Below are positions 33,539-38,700 of a DNA stretch of 38,700 bases, one piece after another. The notes beneath the pieces were generated by a model. It was not told the DNA's origin, ran no database searches, and saw only the letters and a list, made by a program, of their open reading frames with translations. The stretch comes from Candidatus Palauibacter australiensis (GTDB taxonomy: Bacteria > Gemmatimonadota > Gemmatimonadetes > Palauibacterales > Palauibacteraceae), in NCBI GenBank assembly GCA_026705295.1, contig JAPPBA010000098.1, forward strand, positions 1 through 38,700, in the 5' to 3' direction. Position 1 is the stretch's first letter; each line of letters opens with the position of its first letter. The position numbers were made by a program, and so were the translations under genes.

Positions 33539-34528
33539 GTGAGTCACGACATCGAAGCGATACAGGAGAAGATCCGCGAGCAGAGCGCCTTCGTGGAGCG
33601 GCTGGCCGACGAGGTGGGGCGCGTCATCGTGGGGCAGCGAACCATGGTCGAGCGGCTCCTCATCGGCCTGCTCGCCGACGGCCATGTGCTCATGGAGGGA
33701 GTGCCGGGACTGGCGAAGACCCTCACGGTGCGGACGCTCGCGCAGGCGATCGACACCGGCTTCCAGCGGATCCAGTTCACGCCGGACCTCCTCCCCGCCG
33801 ACCTCATCGGAACGCTGATCTTCGACCCCAAGCGGAGCGAGTTCCAGACCCGAAAGGGTCCGATCTTCTCCAACATCATCCTCGCCGACGAGATCAACCG
33901 GTCCCCCGCCAAGGTCCAGTCCGCGCTCCTCGAGGCGATGCAGGAACGGACGGTCACGATCGGGGACGAGACCTTCCCCCTCGACGACCCGTTCCTCGTT
34001 CTCGCGACGCAGAATCCGATCGAGCAGGAGGGGACGTACCCGCTCCCCGAGGCGCAGGTGGACCGTTTCATGCTCAAGCTCTCCGTCGGATATCCGGACA
34101 AGGAGGAGGAGCTGGAGATCATGCGGCGCATGGGCGTCGGGTCCGCGCCCGAGCCGCAGACGGTCGTCACGCCGGACGAGATCCTCCGGGCGCGCCGCGC
34201 CGTCGACCTCATCTACATGGACCGGCAGGTCGAGCGGTACATCGTGGAACTGGTCTTCGCCTCGCGCGCGCCGGCCGACCACGGACTCGACGACCTCGCG
34301 GACCTCATCGCCTACGGCGGGTCGCCGAGAGCCAGCATCTGCCTGGCGCGAACGGCGCGGGCACACGCCTTCCTGCGGCACCGGGGTTACGTGACGCCGG
34401 AGGATGTGCGCTCCGTGGCCCTCGACGTCCTGCGGCACCGCGTGCTCGTCACCTACGAGGCCGAGGCCGAGGAAGTCACGAGCGAAGACGTGGTGAACCG
34501 CATCCTCGACAGCGTCGAGGTCCCGTAG
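33539..34528 (+). CDS. moxR: MoxR-family AAA+ ATPase
   Basis: The 329-residue protein is a typical MoxR ATPase: VIVGQRTMVERLLIGLLADG, Walker A EGVPGLAKTL, KGPIFSNIILADEINRSPAK with Walker B (ILADE), sensor-1 ATQNPIEQEGTYPLPEAQVD and arginine-finger region DRFMLKL, then the C-terminal lid domain (GGSPRASICLARTARAHAFL). MoxR proteins act as chaperone-like ATPases with VWA-domain partners, which here are encoded immediately downstream (DUF58, BatA, BatB). GTG 33539 is preceded by GGAGAGG about 11 bases away. The long upstream open frame to 32792 is antisense to the alpha-hydroxy-acid dehydrogenase. It is the first gene of the operon, 28 bp before DUF58. Confidence 0.95.
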   Translation: MSHDIEAIQEKIREQSAFVERLADEVGRVIVGQRTMVERLLIGLLADGHVLMEGVPGLAKTLTVRTLAQAIDTGFQRIQFTPDLLPADLIGTLIFDPKRSEFQTRKGPIFSNIILADEINRSPAKVQSALLEAMQERTVTIGDETFPLDDPFLVLATQNPIEQEGTYPLPEAQVDRFMLKLSVGYPDKEEELEIMRRMGVGSAPEPQTVVTPDEILRARRAVDLIYMDRQVERYIVELVFASRAPADHGLDDLADLIAYGGSPRASICLARTARAHAFLRHRGYVTPEDVRSVALDVLRHRVLVTYEAEAEEVTSEDVVNRILDSVEVP

Positions 34529-34556
34529 GGGTTCGGGGGCAGGAGGGGATCGAGGG

Positions 34557-35432
34557 ATGATTCCGCGGGAGATCCTCCGGAAGGTCCGCCGCATCGAGAT
34601 CACGACGCGGGGGCTCGTGGACCAGGTGTTCTCGGGCGAATACCACTCCGTGTTCAAGGGACGCGGCATCAACTTCGCCGAGGTCCGCGAGTACGACTAC
34701 GGCGATGACATCCGCACGATCGACTGGAACGTCACCGCCCGCACCGGAACGCCCCACGTCAAGATCTTCGAGGAAGAGCGCGAACTCACGGTGATGCTGC
34801 TCGTCGACGTGAGCGCGTCCGGAGATTTCGGCACCCGCGAGCGCATGAAGGGAGACCTCGCCGTGGAGGTGTGTTCCCTCCTCGCCTTCAGCGCGATCAA
34901 GAACAACGACAAGGTCGGGCTCATCATCTTCAGCGACCGCGTCGAGAAGTTCGTCCCGCCCCGGAAGGGCCGGCGGCACGTCCTGCGCGTGCTGCGCGAG
35001 ATGCTCTACCACGAGCCCGCGGGCCGCGCGACGGACCTCGGCGCGGCGCTCGAATATCTTTCCCGCATCATCCGCCGGCGGGCCGTGGTGTTCGTGGTCT
35101 CCGATTTCGTCTCGAAACCCTTCGAGAAGGCGCTCGGGGTCGCGGGCCGGCGGCACGACGTCGTCGCCCTCCGCGTGAGGGACCGCCGGGAGTCGGAGCT
35201 GCCACCGATCGGACTCGTCGAACTCGAGGACGCGGAGACGGGAGAACGGATCGTCGTCGATACGTCGAACCGGGACTTCCGCGCGGCGTTCGCAAGCCGC
35301 GGGGAGGAGGCGCGGGCGGGGCAGGACCGGACCTTCCGGCGCAGCAAGGTCGATGTCGTGGACCTCAGTCCCGGGCGCCCCTACCTGCGGCCGCTCATGC
35401 GCTTCTTCGAGGAACGGGGGCGGCGCATATGA
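34557..35432 (+). CDS. DUF58 domain (VWA-like) protein
   Basis: The 291-residue protein shows the DUF58 core HSVFKGRGINFAEVREYDYG followed by DDIRTIDWNVTAR, and a VWA-like region starting LLVDVSASGDFG, where D-x-S-x-S is the metal-ion-dependent adhesion pattern. FVVSDFVSK and a C-terminal RRSKVDVVDLSPGRPYLRPL complete the usual layout. DUF58 proteins accompany MoxR and Bat proteins and are assumed to be its substrates or partners at the membrane; no activity is proven. ATG 34557 has GAGG upstream. Its stop overlaps the next start as ATGA. It has no membrane segment in this copy, so it is likely cytoplasmic. Confidence 0.95.
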   Translation: MIPREILRKVRRIEITTRGLVDQVFSGEYHSVFKGRGINFAEVREYDYGDDIRTIDWNVTARTGTPHVKIFEEERELTVMLLVDVSASGDFGTRERMKGDLAVEVCSLLAFSAIKNNDKVGLIIFSDRVEKFVPPRKGRRHVLRVLREMLYHEPAGRATDLGAALEYLSRIIRRRAVVFVVSDFVSKPFEKALGVAGRRHDVVALRVRDRRESELPPIGLVELEDAETGERIVVDTSNRDFRAAFASRGEEARAGQDRTFRRSKVDVVDLSPGRPYLRPLMRFFEERGRRI

Positions 35433-36433
35433 GTCGCGGACCGGGGCGCGGGAACCGGCGGCGGGCGATCATGGGCCTCCTGCTGGTGTGCGGGGCGCTC
35501 AGCGCGCGTGGAGACCTCCGGGGACAGTCGCCGCGGGTCACGATCGAGCCCGACACGACGGAGATCCACGTGGGCGATCCGCTCGCGCTGCGGCTCGCCG
35601 TCGAGCACCCGGCGGATTTCGCGGTGCGCTGGCCCGATTCCCTCTCGCTGGGCCCCTTCGAGACGCTGGCGCTCGAGGTGAGTCCGCCCGAAGCCTCGGC
35701 GGACGGCACCCGGACCGCGGCGGTGCTTCACGTGACCGCCTTCGAACTCGGAGAACTCGAGATCCCGTCCTTTATCCTCGAACTCACGGACGGAGGCGAC
35801 GGGACGACTACCGTCTCCACCGACCCGGTGGTCATCGGAGTGACCACGGTCGGGCTCGACGAGGGCGGGGACATCCGCGACGTGACGGGTCCGCGCGCGA
35901 TCGCGCGGGACTGGCTGCTCCTGTGGCCGTGGTTCCTGCTCGCCGCGGCCCTCGCCGGCCTCAGCTACTGGTGGGGGCGCCGGCGGCGCCGCCGCCCCGA
36001 CCGGATCGACTCCCGGCCGCCGGTCCCGGCCCGGCCGGCGCACGAGATCGCGCTCGAAGCCCTGGACCGGCTCGAAGCGTCCCCTCTCCTGGAACGGAGC
36101 GAGATCAAGCCGTACCACATCGAGGTGTCGCGGATCATCCGCGCGTACCTGGAGGGACGCTACCGGATCTGGGCGCTGGAGATGGTCACGCCGGACGTGA
36201 TTTCGAGCCTGGGACATGCCGGCGTGGACCCCGGCATTCGCACGGCCTTCGAGCGCTTCCTGGACGCCTGCGACCTCGTGAAGTTCGCCAAATGGCGGCC
36301 GGATGACACGGCGTGCCGGAACATTCTCGCCGACGCGCGCTCGCTGGTGGAGCGGACGCAGTTTGTGCCCCCGCCGCCCGTCGCGGAGCCCGAAGCGACG
36401 GCGGACGACCGGATCGAGGCGGCGGGGTCGTGA
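35429..36433 (+). CDS. BatD-like / DUF4381-like membrane protein of the Bat operon
   Basis: The 334-residue protein has an N-terminal signal (AIMGLLLVCGALSARGDLRG), a beta-rich periplasmic domain of about 130 residues (TIEPDTTEIHVGDPLALRLA onward) that resembles a short version of BatD, and a single membrane segment near residues 160-185 (DWLLLWPWFLLAAALAGLSY) followed by a basic RRRRR stretch and a helical cytoplasmic tail (IEVSRIIRAYLEGRY, ERFLDACDLVKFAKWRP). The layout matches the unnamed proteins between DUF58 and BatA in many operons (DUF4381/BatD-like). Start and stop overlap both neighbours (ATGA, GTGA). Its role is probably to couple the VWA proteins to the periplasm. Confidence 0.85.
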   Translation: MSRGPGRGNRRRAIMGLLLVCGALSARGDLRGQSPRVTIEPDTTEIHVGDPLALRLAVEHPADFAVRWPDSLSLGPFETLALEVSPPEASADGTRTAAVLHVTAFELGELEIPSFILELTDGGDGTTTVSTDPVVIGVTTVGLDEGGDIRDVTGPRAIARDWLLLWPWFLLAAALAGLSYWWGRRRRRRPDRIDSRPPVPARPAHEIALEALDRLEASPLLERSEIKPYHIEVSRIIRAYLEGRYRIWALEMVTPDVISSLGHAGVDPGIRTAFERFLDACDLVKFAKWRPDDTACRNILADARSLVERTQFVPPPPVAEPEATADDRIEAAGS

Positions 36434-37425
36434 TCCACCGGTTCGCGGACCCCGCGTTTCTCCTGCTCCTGCTTCTCCTCGTCCCGGCACTCGCCTACCG
36501 GCACCTGGCGAAGGGAGGGCGCAGCGCCGGCGCCCTGCGCTACCCGGATCTCGCGCTCCTCCGCCACGCCGGGGCCGAGCGCACCGGCCGCCTGCGCCAT
36601 GTGCGGCTGGCGCTGCGACTTCTCGCCCTCAGCGCGCTCATCGTCGCTTTCGCCCGCCCCCAGTCCGCCTCGACGAGCGAGGACGTCTCGACCGAGGGCG
36701 TCGACATCGTGATGGCCCTCGACATCTCCAGTTCCATGCTCGCGCAGGACCTGGCGCCCAACCGGCTGGAGGCCGCCAAGGAGGTTGCGGCCAACTTCGT
36801 CGAGCGCCGGCGCAACGACCGCATCGGGCTCGTCGTGTTCGCGGGTCAGGCGTTCACCCAGGCGCCGCTCACGATCGACCACCCGGCCGTCTCCGCAGTC
36901 ATGGCCGAACTGGAGGTGGGGATGGTCGAGGACGGGACCGCGATCGGACTCGGACTCGCGACCGCGCTCAAGCGACTCGAGTCCAGCCAGGCCGAATCGC
37001 GGCTCATCGTGCTCCTCACCGACGGCCGGAACAACCGCGGCGAGATCGATCCGGCGACCGCCGCCCAAATGGCCCGGGCGCTGGGGGTCAGGGTCTATAC
37101 GATCGGGGCCGGTTCGCGGGGGACAGCCCCGGTCCCCGTCGATGATCCGGTCTTCGGGCGGCGCCTCGTCTCGATTCCGGTGGATGTCGATGAACCGACG
37201 CTCACGGAGGTCGCCGAGGTCACCGGAGGTCGCTACTTCCGGGCCACGGACCGCGAGAGCCTCGAGCGCATCTACGAGGAGATCGACGCCCTCGAGACGA
37301 CCGAGGTCGACGTGCAGAGCTTCACGCGGTACGGCGAACTCTTCCACTTCCCGCTCGCGGCGGGACTCGGACTGCTGCTGCTCGAGATCGGGCTCGCGCA
37401 GACGGTCCTGCGAAGACTGCCGTAG
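36430..37425 (+). CDS. batA: BatA-like VWA-domain membrane protein
   Basis: The 331-residue protein has two N-terminal membrane helices (FLLLLLLLVPALAYRH; LRLLALSALIVAFARPQS), a VWA domain with intact metal site D98-x-S-x-S (DISSSM), LLTDGRNNRGEIDP and FGRRLVSIPVDVDEPTL, and a C-terminal membrane helix (FPLAAGLGLLLLEIGLAQ). This is the BatA layout, first linked with aerotolerance in Bacteroides. The GTG start overlaps the BatD-like stop. It is paralogous to the product of the next gene. The likely role is membrane-complex assembly with MoxR; the substrate is unknown. Confidence 0.92.
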   Translation: MIHRFADPAFLLLLLLLVPALAYRHLAKGGRSAGALRYPDLALLRHAGAERTGRLRHVRLALRLLALSALIVAFARPQSASTSEDVSTEGVDIVMALDISSSMLAQDLAPNRLEAAKEVAANFVERRRNDRIGLVVFAGQAFTQAPLTIDHPAVSAVMAELEVGMVEDGTAIGLGLATALKRLESSQAESRLIVLLTDGRNNRGEIDPATAAQMARALGVRVYTIGAGSRGTAPVPVDDPVFGRRLVSIPVDVDEPTLTEVAEVTGGRYFRATDRESLERIYEEIDALETTEVDVQSFTRYGELFHFPLAAGLGLLLLEIGLAQTVLRRLP

Positions 37426-37444
37426 CGAGGGGGGAGGCGAGATC

Positions 37445-38476
37445 GTGTTCCGCTTCGGGTTCGTCACGGCGCTGTTCGGACTGGCGCTCATCCCGCTGGC
37501 CGCCGGACTCATGTGGCGCGGCGCGGTGCAGCGGCGCCAGGCGCTGGCCCGCTTCGGCGATCTCGCGCTGGTTCGCCAGTTGAGCCAGAGCGTGAACTCG
37601 CGGGCCCGCGCCTGGAAGGCCGTCGGCCTCCTCGCCGTGCTCGGACTCTCCGTCGTCGCCGTCGCCCGTCCGCAGTTCGGCTCGCGCGTGGAGACCGTCC
37701 GCCGCGAGGGGATGGACATCGTCGTCGCCCTCGACCTCTCCACCTCGATGCTGGCGGAGGACCTCGCCCCCAACCGCCTGCAGCGCTCGAAGCTCGAAAT
37801 CCAGCGCCTCATCGAGCGGCTGGATGGGGACCGCATCGGCCTCATCGCCTTTGCCGGCCAGGCCTTCGTCCAGAGCCCGCTGACCTCGGACTACGGGGCC
37901 GCGCGCCTCTTCCTCAACGCGATGGACACGGACCTCGTGCCCGTGCAGGGGACGGACCTCGGTGCCGCACTCGAACTCGCGCTCGACGCCTTCTCCGACG
38001 CGCCGGTGGAGGAACGCGTCATCATCGTCGTCACCGACGGCGAAGACCACGAGGGGGGCATCGAGCCGGCGCTGGATCGCGCACTCGAGGCCGGGGTTAC
38101 GATCCACACGGTCGGCGTCGGTTCGACGGACGGCGTCCCCATTCCCGAGTACGACGCGGCGGGCCGGGCGGCCGGGTTCAAGCGCGACGAAGCGGGGGCC
38201 GTCGTCACGACCCGCCTCGACGAGACGACGTTGCGGGAGATCGCGGCGCGAACGGGCGGCCAACTCTACCGCAGCACCCCCGAAGCGAGCGAGTTGACGG
38301 CGCTCATCGAAGAGGTGGCGGAGCTGGGCGGACGGGAGATCGACGCGCGCGAGGTCACCCAGTACGAGGAGCAGTTCCAGATATTCCTCGGAGCGGCGAT
38401 TCTCCTATTGTTCCTGGAGGGCCTGTGGACGGACCGGAAGAAGACGGTGAGGGTCTGGAGAGGGAGGTTCTCGTGA
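37445..38476 (+). CDS. batB: BatB-like VWA-domain membrane protein
   Basis: The 343-residue protein repeats the BatA architecture: two N-terminal helices (VTALFGLALIPLAAGLMW; VGLLAVLGLSVVAVARPQF), a VWA domain with metal site D97-x-S-x-S (DLSTSM) and EDLAPNRLQRSKLEIQ, VVTDGEDHEGG, and a final membrane helix (IFLGAAILLLFLEGLW). BatB differs from BatA mainly in the PIPEYDAAGRAAGFKRDEAG insert after TVGVGSTDG. GTG 37445 is preceded by GGAGG at good spacing; it lies 19 bp after the batA stop. Its GTGA end overlaps the next start. Confidence 0.92.
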   Translation: MFRFGFVTALFGLALIPLAAGLMWRGAVQRRQALARFGDLALVRQLSQSVNSRARAWKAVGLLAVLGLSVVAVARPQFGSRVETVRREGMDIVVALDLSTSMLAEDLAPNRLQRSKLEIQRLIERLDGDRIGLIAFAGQAFVQSPLTSDYGAARLFLNAMDTDLVPVQGTDLGAALELALDAFSDAPVEERVIIVVTDGEDHEGGIEPALDRALEAGVTIHTVGVGSTDGVPIPEYDAAGRAAGFKRDEAGAVVTTRLDETTLREIAARTGGQLYRSTPEASELTALIEEVAELGGREIDAREVTQYEEQFQIFLGAAILLLFLEGLWTDRKKTVRVWRGRFS

Positions 38477-38700
38477 GTACGACGCCTGGCGGGAGCGTGC
38501 GGTTGTGGCTGCCCGTGGCCATCGCGACGCTTGCGGCTGCGGCCGCGGCTCCGGGCGAGATCCGGGCGCAGGCGGGGCGCGCGGAGACGCGCGAGGGGAA
38601 CCGCCTTTACGAGGAGGGACGTTTCGCCGAAGCGCACGAGAAGTACCTGGAAGCGCTCCTCGAGGCCCCCGACTCCCCCGTCATCCGGTTCAACGATGGG
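38473..38700 (+). CDS. TPR protein of the Bat operon (BatC/BatE-like), 3'-truncated
   Basis: From GTG 38473 (GTGA overlap with batB, GGAGG just upstream) the frame runs 76 codons to the window edge. The N-terminus is a Sec signal (LWLPVAIATLAAAAAAPGEI, then RAQA). The first TPR-like pair follows: NRLYEEGRFAEAHEKYLEAL. Tetratricopeptide proteins in this operon position are usually called BatC or BatE. The rest of the gene is outside the window. Confidence 0.85.
   Translation, partial: MSTTPGGSVRLWLPVAIATLAAAAAAPGEIRAQAGRAETREGNRLYEEGRFAEAHEKYLEALLEAPDSPVIRFNDG

Noticed and set aside
36785-37444. Extended frame suggesting a batA-batB frameshift fusion
   Set aside because: The extension is an Arg/Ser-rich out-of-frame reading of batA; batB has its own GTG and ribosome-binding site at 37445.

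Overview
The window is very GC-rich, densely coded DNA from a Gram-negative bacterium. It has outer-membrane porins, a TolC-type outer-membrane lipoprotein, Tat and Sec signal peptides and many GTG starts. The gene content would suit a Gemmatimonadota-like, possibly marine or host-associated heterotroph: a MoxR/DUF58/BatA/BatB operon, DUF3500, DUF305, an LVIVD-repeat protein, secreted amidohydrolase and PQQ-type sugar dehydrogenase. No rRNA or other marker is present, so the phylum is inference. I saw no tRNA, rRNA, CRISPR array, phage gene or transposase gene, and no gene-free stretch longer than about 300 bases.

Layout. (1) 1-4288: a truncated FAD oxidoreductase (-), a secreted PQQ sugar dehydrogenase (+), a D-amino-acid-transaminase-like enzyme (-) and a secreted serine beta-lactamase-like hydrolase (+). 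(2) 4301-9899 (-): a complete polyamine-type ABC importer operon, read as ATPase, binding protein 1, binding protein 2, permease 1, permease 2. The binding protein is duplicated in tandem, and a ~165 bp inverted-repeat element (MITE-like) sits exactly between the two permease genes. (3) 10030-11073 (+): a secreted DUF3500 protein. (4) 11129-19140 (-): a six-gene tight run of ammonium transporter, circularly permuted ATP-grasp, alpha-E protein, transglutaminase, TorF-like porin, and an 810-residue protein that joins a TolC/OprM-type outer-membrane lipoprotein to a DUF1028 (Ntn-hydrolase-fold) domain and a TPR-like tail. This is the most unusual locus in the window. (5) 19392-20450 (+): a phosphate-selective-porin-like beta barrel with a clear terminator.

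(6) 20540-26104: a signalling island. STAS antagonist and RsbW-type kinase are on the minus strand. Divergently on the plus strand come a receiver-PP2C (RsbU-like) protein, a LivK-type periplasmic binding protein and a large membrane histidine kinase, the last three joined by 1-4 nt overlaps. This looks like ligand sensing feeding a partner-switching module. (7) 26133-30350 (+): secreted amidohydrolase, DUF305 lipoprotein and an LVIVD-repeat beta-propeller protein, closed by a strong terminator. (8) 30488-31981 (+): three small membrane proteins in the order A1-B-A2, where A1 and A2 are paralogues. (9) 32024-33274 (-): a Tat-exported FMN alpha-hydroxy-acid dehydrogenase carrying an unexpected CxxCH motif. 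(10) 33539-38700 (+): moxR, DUF58, BatD-like, batA, batB and the start of a TPR gene, mostly with ATGA/GTGA overlaps, running off the right edge.

Two dispersed non-coding motifs stand out: the inverted-repeat element inside the ABC operon, and a 30 bp motif (26/30 identical) found upstream of both the ammonium transporter and the alpha-hydroxy-acid dehydrogenase, where the first copy is one arm of a ~75 bp hairpin.
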